DNA of 64,000 nt from an uncultured Acetatifactor sp. (GCA_934433135.1 CAKRZO010000016.1:1-64000), one strand, 5' to 3'; positions 25,147-34,625 are shown, counted from the first letter of the stretch. The notes: generated by a model not told the origin, from the sequence alone. A program made the numbers and translations.

Positions 25147-25467
25147 CTATTCTTTATCAAAAGTCGCACATGCGGTCTCAGCGCAGCTGCATGCCCCGCA
25201 TCCTTTGATATCCACATGATCCGCCGTACATTTGCAGTCATCGTTGTAGACGCATTTTTCCGCTTTGCAGTCAATGGAAATGGCCTTGCCTGCATATTCA
25301 ACCGCATTGGTATAGCTGTCGCTTCCTTCTCTTCTCTGTGCAAAGCTTTCGCAGCAGGTCTCGTCCTCGCAGCAGGCTTTCTTTCCGCCTACCGTAATAT
25401 CGCCCTTGCAACAATAAGTTTCTCTGTTATACGTACAATTTTCCACTAAGCATTGTAATTCTGTCAT
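25147..25467 (-). CDS. DUF1540 domain protein, cysteine-rich
   Basis: A 106-residue protein with two copies of the small DUF1540 unit: residues about 4-42 (LQCLVENCTYNRETYCCKGDI to CCESF) and 63-101 (IDCKAEKCVYNDDCKCTADHV to CATF). Each has a Cys pattern that suggests metal binding. The first copy carries extra Cys residues. AGGAGAAT precedes the ATG at 25465-25467. The family is common in Clostridia and Bacilli and its role is not established. Confidence 0.88.
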   Translation of the reverse strand: MTELQCLVENCTYNRETYCCKGDITVGGKKACCEDETCCESFAQRREGSDSYTNAVEYAGKAISIDCKAEKCVYNDDCKCTADHVDIKGCGACSCAETACATFDKE

Positions 25468-25633
25468 ATTCTCCTCGCTTTCTGTGCACAATCAACTTTG
25501 TAAACACTCTCCAGTATCTGCTGATTTTTCCGAAATTATGCGATTCCCGAAAATATCTATTGATTTTTTTTTCATTCCATGATAGGCTTTTTTTAGTTTT
25601 TTACGACATTTCATAAAGAAGGAACAGAGGATA

Positions 25634-27112
25634 ATGAAGACAGGATTTGATAATGAAAAATATTTAAAAATGCAGTCAGAGCATATCATGGAGCGAATCA
25701 GCCAGTTCGATAATAAATTGTACCTGGAATTCGGCGGCAAGCTTTTTGATGATTTTCATGCCAGCCGGGTGCTGCCCGGTTTTGCCGCAGACAGTAAGCT
25801 CCAGATGCTTATGCAGCTTGCACCGCAGGCAGAAATCGTTATGGTAGTCAGCGCATCTGATATTGAAAAAAACAAAATCCGGGCGGACTTAGGCATTACC
25901 TATGATAATGATGTCATCCGCCTGATTCGGGAATTCCAGTCCCGCGGCCTGTATGTCGGCAGCGTTGTCTTAACCAAATTTGCCGGACAGCCACGTGCCT
26001 GCCAGTTCCAGAAACAGCTTGAAAACCTGGGAATCACCGTTTACCATCACTATCTGATCCCCGGTTATCCCACAAATGTTCCTTTGATTGTCAGTGAAGA
26101 AGGTTACGGAAAAAATGACTATATTGAAACAACAAGACCCTTAGTCGTTGTTACGGCTCCCGGTCCCGGAAGCGGCAAGATGAGCACCTGCCTGTCACAG
26201 CTTTATCATGAACACAAGCGCGGGATCCGGGCAGGTTATGCCAAATACGAGACTTTTCCCATCTGGAATCTTCCTTTAAAGCACCCTGTAAATCTGGCTT
26301 ATGAAGCAGCTACGGCGGATTTAAACGACATTAACATGATCGACCCTTTCCATCTGGAGGCATACGGCGAAACGACCGTAAATTACAACCGGGATGTGGA
26401 GATCTTCCCGGTATTGAATGCTATTTTTGAACAAATTTTCGGCAAAGGCCAGAGTCCTTACAAGTCTCCTACCGACATGGGAGTCAATATGGCAGGCAAT
26501 TGCATTTTTGACGATGAAGCCTGTAAAGAAGCCTCCCGCCAGGAAATCATCCGCAGATATTATCATGCTGTTACCGGCGTTGCCAACGGCACCAGAACCG
26601 AAGAAGAAGCTTTTAAGACGGAACTCCTTATGCGTCAGGAACAGCTTACCGTATACGACCGCGCTACCGTAAAACCGGCTTTGGACAGAGCCTTTGAGAC
26701 CGGTGCGCCCGCAGTAGCCCTGCAGCTTCCGGACGGGCGGATCATCACGGGTAAAACAGGTTCTCTGTTAGGACCCAGCGCAGCCGTTCTTTTGAATGCC
26801 TTAAAGGAACTGGCAGGGCTTCCTCACGAAGAACACATCATTTCTCCGGAAGCCATCGAACCGATCCAGCGCCTGAAGACGTGTTATCTCGGCGGCAAAA
26901 ATCCCCGTCTTCATTCGGACGAAGTTCTGATTGCACTTTCTGTAACCGCTGCAGAACATAAAGAAGCGGCTCTTGCACTTTCACAGCTTTCCAAATTAAA
27001 AGGATGCCAGGTCCACTCCAGTGTGATGCTTCCTTCCGTGGACAGACGTATTTTCCAGAAGCTGGAATGCGATGTCACCTGTGAGGCTGTCACCCACAAG
27101 ACCATTTCCTAA
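25634..27112 (+). CDS. DUF1846 domain-containing protein
   Basis: A 492-residue cytosolic protein matching DUF1846 over its length: MKTGFDNEKYLKMQSEHI at the N-terminus, RVLPGFAADSKLQMLMQL, a nucleotide-binding-like loop VTAPGPGSGKMSTCLSQLY, and KTCYLGGKNPRLHSDEVL near the C-terminus. The family is widespread in Firmicutes, and its crystal structures have not given a firm biochemical role. GAGG lies just before the ATG. It is divergent from the DUF1540 gene and convergent with thrS, with a shared terminator. Confidence 0.92.
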   Translation: MKTGFDNEKYLKMQSEHIMERISQFDNKLYLEFGGKLFDDFHASRVLPGFAADSKLQMLMQLAPQAEIVMVVSASDIEKNKIRADLGITYDNDVIRLIREFQSRGLYVGSVVLTKFAGQPRACQFQKQLENLGITVYHHYLIPGYPTNVPLIVSEEGYGKNDYIETTRPLVVVTAPGPGSGKMSTCLSQLYHEHKRGIRAGYAKYETFPIWNLPLKHPVNLAYEAATADLNDINMIDPFHLEAYGETTVNYNRDVEIFPVLNAIFEQIFGKGQSPYKSPTDMGVNMAGNCIFDDEACKEASRQEIIRRYYHAVTGVANGTRTEEEAFKTELLMRQEQLTVYDRATVKPALDRAFETGAPAVALQLPDGRIITGKTGSLLGPSAAVLLNALKELAGLPHEEHIISPEAIEPIQRLKTCYLGGKNPRLHSDEVLIALSVTAAEHKEAALALSQLSKLKGCQVHSSVMLPSVDRRIFQKLECDVTCEAVTHKTIS

Positions 27113-27149
27113 AAAAGCGGCGGGATTTGCTTTCCCGCCGCTTTTTCTT
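27113..27149. terminator. Bidirectional terminator between DUF1846 gene and thrS
   Basis: AAAAAAGCGGCGGG/CCCGCCGCTTTTT stem with a 9-nt loop; both convergent genes end within 11 bases of it. Confidence 0.92.
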
Positions 27150-27159
27150 GTATTTATTC

Positions 27160-29118
27160 TTATTTTTCCTGCTGCACTTCTTCTTTACGGATTTCCTTGG
27201 TCCGGATTTCTTTGCAAATCTGGTCTATGAATTCCTCCGGCTTCTTGCTCCCTTCATCACCGGCAAACCGGCTGCGGACAGATACGGTTCCTTCTTCTTC
27301 CTCTTTCTGTCCTACTACCAGCATATAAGGGATTTTGTCCAGTCTGGCTTCCCGGATCTTGAAGCCGATCTTTTCGGAACGCTGATCGGTCGTTGCCAGA
27401 ATACCGTTGTCCTTCAGCTGCTCTTCCACTTTCCGTGCGTAATCTGCATATTTCTCGGAAATCGGCAGAACACGTACCTGTTCCGGACACAGCCAGGTCG
27501 GGAATTTCCCTTCGTATTTTTCAATCAGCCATGCAAGCGTTCTTTCATAGCATCCCACGGAAGTTCTGTGAATGATATAAGGACGTACTTTATCACCGTT
27601 CTGGTCGATATAATACATATCAAACTGCTCGGCAAGCACCGCATCCCACTGTATGGTAATCATGGTATCTTCTTTGCCGTATACGTTTTTGGCCTGAATA
27701 TCTACCTTAGGACCGTAAAAAGCAGCTTCTCCTTCTGCTTCATAAAAAGGAATTCCCAGCTCATTGAGAACCTGACGGATATGTCCCTGTGTTTCTTCCC
27801 AGACAGATTCATCTCCGATATACTTCTCTTTGTTATTCGGATCCCATTTGGAAAGACGGTACGTAACATCATCCCCTACTCCAAGCGTATCCAGGCAATA
27901 CTTGGCAAGCGCCAGACATCCTTTGAATTCTTCCACCATCTGATCCGGTCTTACAATCAGGTGTCCTTCGGAAATCGTGAACTGTCTGACACGTGTCAGT
28001 CCATGCATTTCTCCGGAATCTTCGTTTCTGAATAACGTGGAAGTCTCGCCGTAACGCATGGGCAGGTCTCTGTAAGACTTCTGGCTTGCCTTGTATACAT
28101 AGTATTGGAACGGGCAAGTCATGGGACGCAGAGCCATAACTTCCTTATCCTTCTCTTCATCTCCCAGTACAAACATACCTTCTTTATAATGATCCCAATG
28201 CCCGGAAATCTTATAAAGATCGCTCTTTGCCATCAAAGGAGTCTTCGTGCGGACATACCCTCTGCGCTCTTCTTCATCTTCAATCCACCGCTGCAGCGTC
28301 TGCACAATCTTAGCCCCCTTGGGCATCAGAAGCGGAAGACCCTGACCGATTACATCTACGGTAGTAAACAGTTCCATTTCCCGTCCGAGCTTGTTATGAT
28401 CTCTGTTTTTAATATTTTCCAGATATTCCAGATATTCCTCCAGCTCTTCTTTTTTCAGAAAGGCCGTTCCGTAAATTCTCTGCAACATGGCATTTTCAGA
28501 CTTGCCTCTCCAGTAAGCTCCGGAAGAAGATGTCAGTTTAAATGCCTTGATAGGCTTTGTGCTCATTAAGTGCGGTCCTGCGCAAAGATCCACAAACTCT
28601 CCCTGACGATAGAAGGAAATCTCCGCATCCTCCGGCAGATCCCGAATCAGTTCTACCTTGTAAGGCTCCTGTCTTTCTTCCATAAGTTGAATGGCTTCCT
28701 GTCTGGGAAGGGTAAAGCGCTCCAGTCTGTCACCCTTTTTGATGATCTTCTTCATCTCGGCTTCCAACCGGTCCAGATCCTCTCTGGAGAACGGTTCATG
28801 ATCAAAATCGTAGTAAAAACCATTTTCAATGCTGGGGCCGATGGTCAGCTTAGCATCCGAAAACAGGTTCTTTACAGCCTGTGCCAATACATGAGAAGCG
28901 GTATGTCTGTAAACGGCAAGCCCTTCTTTCTCTGCCGCTGTCAAAATTTCCAATGCGCAGTCTTCGTTCAGCACTGTCCTTAAATCCTTCACAACACCGT
29001 CCACCTTACCACAGCAGGCTGCTCTTGCCAGCCCTTCACTGATATCCGATGCGATTTCATAAATGCTCTTTCCTTCGGAATACTCTTTCACGCTTCCGTC
29101 TTTTAATGTAATCTTCAT
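27160..29118 (-). CDS. thrS: Threonyl-tRNA synthetase
   Basis: Charges tRNA-Thr. The 652-residue protein has an N-terminal TGS domain (1-62), the editing domain with its HTASH and LCAGPH motifs, the class II catalytic core with the zinc ligands in MRPMTCP, GEMHGLTRVRQF and YIIHRTSVGCYER, and the C-terminal anticodon-binding domain (QVRVLPISEKYADYA onward). GAAAGGAAG stands 8 bases before the ATG. A T-box leader controls it. Confidence 0.98.
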   Translation of the reverse strand: MKITLKDGSVKEYSEGKSIYEIASDISEGLARAACCGKVDGVVKDLRTVLNEDCALEILTAAEKEGLAVYRHTASHVLAQAVKNLFSDAKLTIGPSIENGFYYDFDHEPFSREDLDRLEAEMKKIIKKGDRLERFTLPRQEAIQLMEERQEPYKVELIRDLPEDAEISFYRQGEFVDLCAGPHLMSTKPIKAFKLTSSSGAYWRGKSENAMLQRIYGTAFLKKEELEEYLEYLENIKNRDHNKLGREMELFTTVDVIGQGLPLLMPKGAKIVQTLQRWIEDEEERRGYVRTKTPLMAKSDLYKISGHWDHYKEGMFVLGDEEKDKEVMALRPMTCPFQYYVYKASQKSYRDLPMRYGETSTLFRNEDSGEMHGLTRVRQFTISEGHLIVRPDQMVEEFKGCLALAKYCLDTLGVGDDVTYRLSKWDPNNKEKYIGDESVWEETQGHIRQVLNELGIPFYEAEGEAAFYGPKVDIQAKNVYGKEDTMITIQWDAVLAEQFDMYYIDQNGDKVRPYIIHRTSVGCYERTLAWLIEKYEGKFPTWLCPEQVRVLPISEKYADYARKVEEQLKDNGILATTDQRSEKIGFKIREARLDKIPYMLVVGQKEEEEGTVSVRSRFAGDEGSKKPEEFIDQICKEIRTKEIRKEEVQQEK

Positions 29119-29162
29119 AACAGTAACTTCCTTTCTGTCGGCAAACGACTCTGTAATCTATA

Positions 29163-29440
29163 CGACAAAAAGTCCCTTGCAATCTATTCTTGCAAGGGAC
29201 GTAATTTTTACGCGGTTCCACCCTTTTTGCCGACCTGCTTCTTCTGCCGCAAACCAATCCTTTTGCCAGCTCTGCTGTCGACCTCTCATTCTGCAGATAA
29301 CGGCTGCTGCCGGGCTTTGTTAAAGCCACTCCGGGATGGTCTTCAAATCATTCCGGCAAAACTGCTTTCAGCTCGGGTTCTTCCCGGCAGTTCTCTCTGC
29401 TGCTTTCCTGATCCTACTCTTCCCTTCAACGTTTTATTGC
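29163..29440 (-). promoter_or_regulatory. T-box riboswitch of thrS
   Basis: The leader has the invariant T-box GGTGGAACCGCG (29222-29211) that pairs with uncharged tRNA, followed by the terminator GTCCCTTGCAA/TTGCAAGGGAC plus TTTTT (29200-29167). Stem I contains GAAGACC, where ACC (29340-29338) is the likely specifier for threonine. The likely promoter is TTGTCA and TGCAAT with 17-bp spacing near 29436-29465. Low charging of tRNA-Thr should allow read-through. Confidence 0.93.
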
Positions 29441-29501
29441 AATAGAACTCTTTTGTTGTGACAACAGTTTACCTCTTTTTTGTGATTTTGTAAAGTAGTT
29501 T

Positions 29502-30419
29502 TTACGCAATCCCCAACTTTTCTTCTTTGCTGTTGTACCAATAGACCTCATAAGACAGGATTTCTTCCGGTTCCACCTGCGTATCGTTCACTTCTTTGAC
29601 CATTTTTTTCAAATATTCGACTTCTCTGCAATTGGTCTTTTTTAAGAAAATAATCTCATGCACGGAACTGGGCAGGATATAAAAGTCTCCCCACTCTTTG
29701 GCTGTTTCCTTTAAAATCTCCGGATACAGCATGACAGCCGCTCCCTGGGTTCTTCTGTTATTGCTCCAGATCCGGAATTCCCTCAGAATTGTCTCTTCTT
29801 CTCCTTCCATCTCCGCATCTTTTATAAGGTCTGAAAGACTCAGCATTTCCGCAGGCAGAAGTTCCCTGGTATTCTTTGACGCAATTCTACTTAATTCCTC
29901 CAGGGAAACGTTCCATTTTTCCATCTGGGAGCGATAAATCAAGATACTTCCCCTGCCTAATGCTTCATGATCCAAAAGGTAATAAAAACAGACGGCCAAA
30001 TCCAGAAAAGCAACATACGGAATCTTCGTAAGAAGCTCTTCGTTCTTCCGGCGATTGACCAGTTTATAAACAATTCTATCCTTTGCCTTCTGAAAGTCAT
30101 CCCAGAATCCCATATTGACATTCTGTTCCATTCGCCTTTTCAAATAAATATTCCATACACATTCAGTAATGGCATCCATGCTTTCGCCTTCCAGAAAATT
30201 TTCGTACAAAGAATTCATATAAATCGTGGGGCAGACATTACATCCACGCTCCCGAATCGTAAGTCCCGTCAGATTCACTCCGTTATTTTTCCGGACGATA
30301 TTTTTTTCTACTGTCCCCTCTTTTCCGATTTTGCGCTCGATTCGTCTTCTTGCTTCTTCTACAAAAGCAAGAAATTTTTCTTCCGTTTTTTCTCCTGATT
30401 TTTCTTCTATCTGTTCCAA
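29502..30419 (-). CDS. DUF5688-type protein of unknown function
   Basis: A 305-residue soluble protein. NNGVNLTGLTIRERGCNVCP, then TIYMNSLYENFLEGESMDAI, and the C-terminal LPSSVHEIIFLK look like the DUF5688 family, which occurs in many copies in Lachnospiraceae; I am fairly but not fully sure. The start is TTG at 30417-30419 with AGGAGGG 9 bases upstream; the ATG in between is out of frame. No catalytic motif is evident. It lies alone between thrS and efp. Confidence 0.7.
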   Translation of the reverse strand: MEQIEEKSGEKTEEKFLAFVEEARRRIERKIGKEGTVEKNIVRKNNGVNLTGLTIRERGCNVCPTIYMNSLYENFLEGESMDAITECVWNIYLKRRMEQNVNMGFWDDFQKAKDRIVYKLVNRRKNEELLTKIPYVAFLDLAVCFYYLLDHEALGRGSILIYRSQMEKWNVSLEELSRIASKNTRELLPAEMLSLSDLIKDAEMEGEEETILREFRIWSNNRRTQGAAVMLYPEILKETAKEWGDFYILPSSVHEIIFLKKTNCREVEYLKKMVKEVNDTQVEPEEILSYEVYWYNSKEEKLGIA

Positions 30420-30472
30420 TCGACATATCCCTCCTGATTATCTGTTATCTGATGTTTAAAAAAATCTAGCAG

Positions 30473-30506
30473 AAAAAGGCAATAGATTCCTTTCATCCAT
30501 TGCCTT
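30473..30506 (-). terminator. Intrinsic terminator downstream of efp
   Basis: AAGGCAAT/ATTGCCTT stem followed by TTTTTC on the minus strand, about 75 bases past the efp stop. Confidence 0.85.
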
Positions 30507-30580
30507 ACAGGTTATCTTATCAAAGATATGCCAGGATATCCGTCGAAAAAAAACAATTGTCCCGGTCTTCTGCCCTTAGC

Positions 30581-31138
30581 TTATGCTCTGGACAGATATT
30601 CACCGGTTCTGGTGTCAATCTTGATCTTATCTCCCTGGTTTACGAACAGAGGTACATATACCGTTGCACCGGTCTCTACTACAGCGGGCTTGCTGGCGCC
30701 GGTAGCGGTATCTCCCTTGAATCCCGGCTCTGTGTCCGTAATCTCCAGTTCTACGAACAAAGGCGGTTCTACGGAAAATACGCTTCCGTTATGGGAACAT
30801 ACCTTACACATTTCATTCTCTTTTACGAACTTTAATGCGTCGCCTACGGTCTCGGTGTTCAATGCGATCTGATCGTAATTCTCGGTATCCATAAAGTAGT
30901 ACAAATCACCATCTTCGTAAAGATACTGCATTTCTTTTCTATCAATACGTGCCTGAGGGCATTTCTCAGTCGGACGGAAAGTCTTCTCTACGACACCGCC
31001 GTTCTTGATATTCTTTAACTTTGTTCTGACAAATGCTGCTCCCTTACCCGGTTTTACATGCTGAAATTCAATAATCTGGTATATATTGTTATCCATTTCA
31101 ATCGTAATACCATTTCTGAAATCACCTGCAGAAATCAT
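30581..31138 (-). CDS. efp: Elongation factor P
   Basis: Relieves ribosome stalling at polyproline. The 185-residue protein has the three expected beta-barrel domains, the tip loop HVKPGKGAAFVRTKLKN with the Lys that is modified in many species, and the C-terminal GDKIKIDTRTGEYLSR. AGGAGGAACGAAGAG precedes the ATG. It has its own promoter and terminator. Confidence 0.98.
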   Translation of the reverse strand: MISAGDFRNGITIEMDNNIYQIIEFQHVKPGKGAAFVRTKLKNIKNGGVVEKTFRPTEKCPQARIDRKEMQYLYEDGDLYYFMDTENYDQIALNTETVGDALKFVKENEMCKVCSHNGSVFSVEPPLFVELEITDTEPGFKGDTATGASKPAVVETGATVYVPLFVNQGDKIKIDTRTGEYLSRA

Positions 31139-31182
31139 CTCTTCGTTCCTCCTAATATTGTATCACAGTATAATTCCATAAT

Positions 31183-31211
31183 AGTGTATCCTAAAATCCA
31201 CAATTTTTCAA
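31183..31211 (-). promoter_or_regulatory. Promoter of efp
   Basis: TTGAAA and TACACT with a 17-bp spacer on the minus strand, about 45 bases before the efp start. Confidence 0.65.
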
Positions 31212-31245
31212 CACTTTTTTTTATTTTTTTGAACTTTATTTTTCC

Positions 31246-31441
31246 GTTCACTCGTATGTCTATGCAGGCGAATTCCATGCCTACATGAGAAGCTGTCTGC
31301 GTAAATACACGAAGAGAGCGCCAGGTCATATGAGCATCGCATCTTACAGATGCGACAAATAGCTGCAAAGCAGCGGGGAAGCGCTGAAAGCGCGGTTTTG
31401 CGAATGGCGCGGTGAACTGAATGGTGCGGCTGAACTGTTAC
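31246..31441. mobile_element. MITE-like repeat, copy 2
   Basis: About 196 bp running from GTTCACTCGTATG to CTGAACTGTTAC, inverted relative to the copy at 24120-24303. Shared segments include TATGCAGGCG, CCATGCCTACATGAGAA, GAAGCGCTGAAAGCGCGG and TTTTGCGAATGGCGCGG. Its terminal TAA serves as the aroQ stop codon. Confidence 0.8.
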
Positions 31442-31872
31442 CCGCCAAGCTCCACGCACAGGTCAATGGCTTTTAAATAGCCCTCCAGCCCCAGGCCGTA
31501 AATCTGACGGTCGCAGGCCGGTGCCGTTACCGATGTCTTCCGAAACTCTTCCCTGGCTGTAATATCGGATATATGAATCTCGACCTTGGGGATAGTAATG
31601 CTGGCCAGTGCATCATGGATGGCATAGCTGTAATGGGTATAGGCTCCGGGATTAATGACAATCCCTTCGGTCCTGTCAAAATAGGCCTCCTGAATGCGGT
31701 CGATCAACGCCCCTTCATGATTACTCTGAAAAATCTCGATTTCGTGCCCGTCTTCTTTCGCTTTTTGCCGGATCATCTCTTCCAGAAAAGCATAATCCTT
31801 AGTACCGTAAATAGCTTTTTCCCGAATCCCCAGAAAATTCAGATTCGGACCGTTCATCACCAATATCTTCAT
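31438..31872 (-). CDS. aroQ: Type II 3-dehydroquinate dehydratase
   Basis: Third step of the shikimate pathway. The 144-residue protein has NGPNLNFLGIREKAIYG, the FQSNHEGALIDRIQEA segment with the catalytic region, INPGAYTHYSYAIHDAL and VEIHISDITAREEFRKTS, all standard for AroQ (AroD in B. subtilis usage for the other type). The start overlaps the aroK stop by ATGA. Its stop codon is the first TAA of the adjoining MITE-like repeat. Confidence 0.97.
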   Translation of the reverse strand: MKILVMNGPNLNFLGIREKAIYGTKDYAFLEEMIRQKAKEDGHEIEIFQSNHEGALIDRIQEAYFDRTEGIVINPGAYTHYSYAIHDALASITIPKVEIHISDITAREEFRKTSVTAPACDRQIYGLGLEGYLKAIDLCVELGG

Positions 31873-32408
31873 CGTTCCATCTTCTCCATCGCATAGACAA
31901 TATAGTCAACCACTTCTCCCAGCGTCAGCCCGTCCACATCGATTATAATATCCGCCGCCGCTTCATACCGCTCTTTTCTCTGCTCCATAAGCTCTCTTAT
32001 CCTGGTCAGCGGATCTTCACAGCAAAGCAGCGGCCTTGCCGTATCCTTCCGCAGCCTTTCATATACCGTTTCCGGTCTGACCCGCAGATAAATTACCGTA
32101 CCGATTTTTTTCAACAGCTGCCTGTTTACTTCCAGCATCGGGGTGCCGCCTCCCACAGCCAGAATCTTGCCTTGCATAGTCTCGGACAATTCCCGAAGCA
32201 AATCGGTTTCCATTTCCCGGAAAGCTGCCTCTCCGTCTTTTTCAAAAATTTCTCTGACCGAACAGCCCTGCCTTTGCTCGATCAGTTTATCCGTATCCAG
32301 AACCACCTGCCTAAGCCGGTAGGAAAGCCGGATTCCCGCCGTGGTTTTTCCGCATCCCATAAAACCGATCAGCACGACATTGCCGGTCTCTTTCTTTTGT
32401 TTTTTCAT
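31869..32408 (-). CDS. aroK: Shikimate kinase
   Basis: Phosphorylates shikimate. The 179-residue protein has the P-loop GFMGCGKTT, the shikimate-binding DTDKLIEQRQG and the VGGGTPML segment, and the lid region RPLLCC. The ATG at 32406-32408 is chosen because GGGGATAAG immediately precedes it; the codons upstream translate repeat DNA. It overlaps aroQ by 4 bases. Confidence 0.95.
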   Translation of the reverse strand: MKKQKKETGNVVLIGFMGCGKTTAGIRLSYRLRQVVLDTDKLIEQRQGCSVREIFEKDGEAAFREMETDLLRELSETMQGKILAVGGGTPMLEVNRQLLKKIGTVIYLRVRPETVYERLRKDTARPLLCCEDPLTRIRELMEQRKERYEAAADIIIDVDGLTLGEVVDYIVYAMEKMER

Positions 32409-32410
32409 CT

Positions 32411-32600
32411 TATCCCCACTTCTGAGCGACTTCGTCGCGAGGTGGCGAAGAGAAATTCGCGTAGGCGATTTCTCTTCTGCCATCAAAGCAGTTTGTTTTC
32501 GCTCAGAAACAAATTGCGGTGTGAAAAATCAGCGTTTCAACGTGATTTTTCACACTAATCCCTCATTCCGCAGACGCTTTAGCGTCGGAGAAATCACCTG
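32411..32600. repeat. Full modular repeat (alpha, beta and gamma modules) between aroE and aroK
   Basis: The alpha part matches 5106-5200, the beta part (GTGAAAAA and CGTTTCAACGTGATTTTTCAC) matches 5198-5255 and 38735-38788, and the gamma part (CATTCCGCAGACGC, TTTAGCGTCGGAG) matches 1465-1495 and 38660-38690. It supplies the GGGGAT ribosome-binding sequence of aroK. Confidence 0.85.
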
Positions 32601-32612
32601 CCCGCAAATTTC

Positions 32613-33473
32613 TCAAAGGAGACACATCTGCTCATAAATTTCATCTGCCGCCCGGTCGTCTATATCCTTTCCGGTCCACAGTTCAAAGGCTATGACTCCC
32701 TGGTACAGAAGCATTCGAAGACCGTCAAAAGCTCGGCCGCCGCTTAAGTTCACCAGTTCCATAAAGTGGGTTCTCCTGGGATTAAAAATCAGATCATAGC
32801 CGGTATGTATCATGGAATAAAAATCCGCATCTTCAATCACTGCTTTTTCCGTATCCGGATACATTCCCACATTGGTCGCCTGAATAGCCAGAAAAGACCC
32901 TTCTTTTTTTAAAGCGGCATAGTCTTGTAACGCCAGCGCCTCTGCAGGTCTTTGGTCAAACAGACGGTTAATTTCCCCGGCAATTGCCTGTGCTTTTTCC
33001 GTTGTCCTGTTTAGAATCCAAATCCGTTTTGCTCCTTTTTCGGCAAGCATCATGGCAACAGCTCTTGCTACACCGCCCGCTCCCAGTATTACCACCTGCT
33101 CTCCTTCTATGACAACGCCGTCCCGCCGCATGGCTCGGTATAATCCCGGCATATCCGTATTATATCCTTTCCATCCGCCCTCTATTCTTACCAACGTATT
33201 GACGGCGCCGATCCGCTCCGCCAAAGGATCGATCTCTTTTAAAAAAGAAAGCACATCCGTTTTATAAGGAATCGTTACATTACAGCCCAGAAAATTCAAA
33301 GCATAGGCACCCGCAACCGCTTCCTTAAGCTGTCCGGTCTGTACCAATAAAGGCACATAGACCAGATTTTCATTGGTCTTTCCCGCAAGCCTGTCATGCA
33401 AAAAAGGAGACATGGTATGCCCCACCGGATTGCCGATCAGCCCGCAGGTTCTTGTCATACCGTTAATTTCCAT
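32613..33473 (-). CDS. aroE: Shikimate dehydrogenase
   Basis: Reduces 3-dehydroshikimate with NADPH. The 286-residue protein begins TRTCGLIGNPVGHTMSPFLHD, has the catalytic region GCNVTIPYKTDVL with its Lys, GAVNTLVR, the Rossmann loop ILGAGGVARAVAMMLAEKG, NTDMPGLYRAM and the C-terminal QGVIAFELWTG. GGAG is 9-10 bases upstream of the ATG. It overlaps yqeG by 11 bases. Confidence 0.97.
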   Translation of the reverse strand: MEINGMTRTCGLIGNPVGHTMSPFLHDRLAGKTNENLVYVPLLVQTGQLKEAVAGAYALNFLGCNVTIPYKTDVLSFLKEIDPLAERIGAVNTLVRIEGGWKGYNTDMPGLYRAMRRDGVVIEGEQVVILGAGGVARAVAMMLAEKGAKRIWILNRTTEKAQAIAGEINRLFDQRPAEALALQDYAALKKEGSFLAIQATNVGMYPDTEKAVIEDADFYSMIHTGYDLIFNPRRTHFMELVNLSGGRAFDGLRMLLYQGVIAFELWTGKDIDDRAADEIYEQMCLL

Positions 33474-33984
33474 GTCTCTGCTTCTCCTTTTTCAGCTTTC
33501 TGTGGTAAAAAAACAAAACGATCCGCTCCAGTCTGCGCTTTAACACGATCTGTATCTCTTCTTTTGGGTGAATCGGTTCTGTCAGGAACGTATAAATGCC
33601 GCACCTTTTCGCCCCCCAGATATCGGTAAAAAGCTGATCGCCCACAAACAAAGTATTCTGCGGGGTTGTCCCCATTTTCTCCATGGCTTTCTCATAACCG
33701 TCTTTTCCGGGTTTTCCCGCTTTGAAAATATAATCTGCTCCCACACAGTCGTGAAAAGACTTGACTCTGGGTTCCTTATTGTTGGACAAAAGCATTACGG
33801 CAAAACCGATCTTTCGCAGTTCTTCAAACAGGCGCACCGTCTTTTCCTGTGCCGGAGCGCCATGGGGCACCAGGGTATTATCAATATCAAACACGATTCC
33901 CCGGTAGCCCTGCTCATACAGCTTCCGGTAATCGATCTCATATGCACTTTTTACTTCTCGATCGGGATAAAACATCTCTAACAT
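33463..33984 (-). CDS. yqeG: YqeG-family HAD IIIA phosphatase
   Basis: A 173-residue HAD-superfamily protein: the nucleophile motif FDIDNTLVPHG, motif II LLSNN, and motif III-IV region KPGKDGY and FVGDQLFTDIWGAKR. This matches YqeG of Bacillus (about 172 residues), a putative phosphatase genetically linked with aroE/yqeH in many Firmicutes; its substrate is not settled, though related enzymes act on phosphatidylglycerophosphate. I chose the ATG at 33982-33984 with GGGGCAG just upstream. Confidence 0.9.
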   Translation of the reverse strand: MLEMFYPDREVKSAYEIDYRKLYEQGYRGIVFDIDNTLVPHGAPAQEKTVRLFEELRKIGFAVMLLSNNKEPRVKSFHDCVGADYIFKAGKPGKDGYEKAMEKMGTTPQNTLFVGDQLFTDIWGAKRCGIYTFLTEPIHPKEEIQIVLKRRLERIVLFFYHRKLKKEKQRHGN

Positions 33985-34038
33985 CTGCCCCGGTTCTCCT
34001 TCTGATTCCCACAAATCCGATTCCGCGTATTTTTCACA

Positions 34039-34497
34039 TTATGCCTTTTCGTGCAGCACGCTGCGCAATTCATCCAGGAAGGTATTCACGTCTTTAAATT
34101 CCCGGTACACAGAAGCAAATCTCACATAAGCTACTGCATCCAACGTCTTTAACTTATTCATTACCAGTTCGCCGATGACTCTGCTGGGAATCTCTTTTTT
34201 CCCCATTCCGAAGATTTCATTTTCAATCTCATCCACAATTCCGGTGATCTCATCTGCACGAATGGGTCTCTTATGGCAGGCCCTTAAAATTCCGCCTTCT
34301 ATCTTCGTGCGGTCGTAAGCCTCCCGGTTTTCATCTTTTTTTATAATAAACAGAGGAATGGTCTCTATAATCTCATAGGTGGTAAATCGCTTCCCACACT
34401 CATCGCAGACCCGCCTCCTGCGGATCGTATTGTTCTCTTCTGCAGGTCTGGAATCAATTACTCTGGTATTCTCATGATTGCAATAAGGACACTTCAT
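34039..34497 (-). CDS. nrdR: Transcriptional repressor NrdR
   Basis: Represses ribonucleotide reductase genes in response to (d)ATP. The 152-residue protein has the N-terminal zinc ribbon MKCPYCNHENTRVIDSR and VCDECGKRFTTYE, then an ATP-cone domain from about residue 49. The length is typical. GAAAGAGGG precedes the ATG. Confidence 0.98.
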   Translation of the reverse strand: MKCPYCNHENTRVIDSRPAEENNTIRRRRVCDECGKRFTTYEIIETIPLFIIKKDENREAYDRTKIEGGILRACHKRPIRADEITGIVDEIENEIFGMGKKEIPSRVIGELVMNKLKTLDAVAYVRFASVYREFKDVNTFLDELRSVLHEKA

Positions 34498-34592
34498 CTT
34501 TCAAGCCCTCTTTCCTTTGTACCAATGTTTTCCTTATTTTATCGCATTCCTCCATGACTGTCAATCTTTTAACGATTGAAATCCGCAGCAAA

Positions 34593-34615
34593 ATAACAGT
34601 TCGTCTGAACCGTTA
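34593..34615. repeat. Degenerate short remnant of the MITE-like repeat
   Basis: TAACAGTTC is followed directly by GTCTGAACCGTTAC, i.e. both ends of the MITE-like element with nothing between. It lies in the nrdR/ymxH gap. Confidence 0.5.
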
Positions 34616-34625
34616 CAACATTCCG

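Noticed and set aside
32409..32486. N-terminal extension of aroK
   Set aside because: The extension is translated repeat DNA; the ribosome binding site sits before the ATG at 32408.
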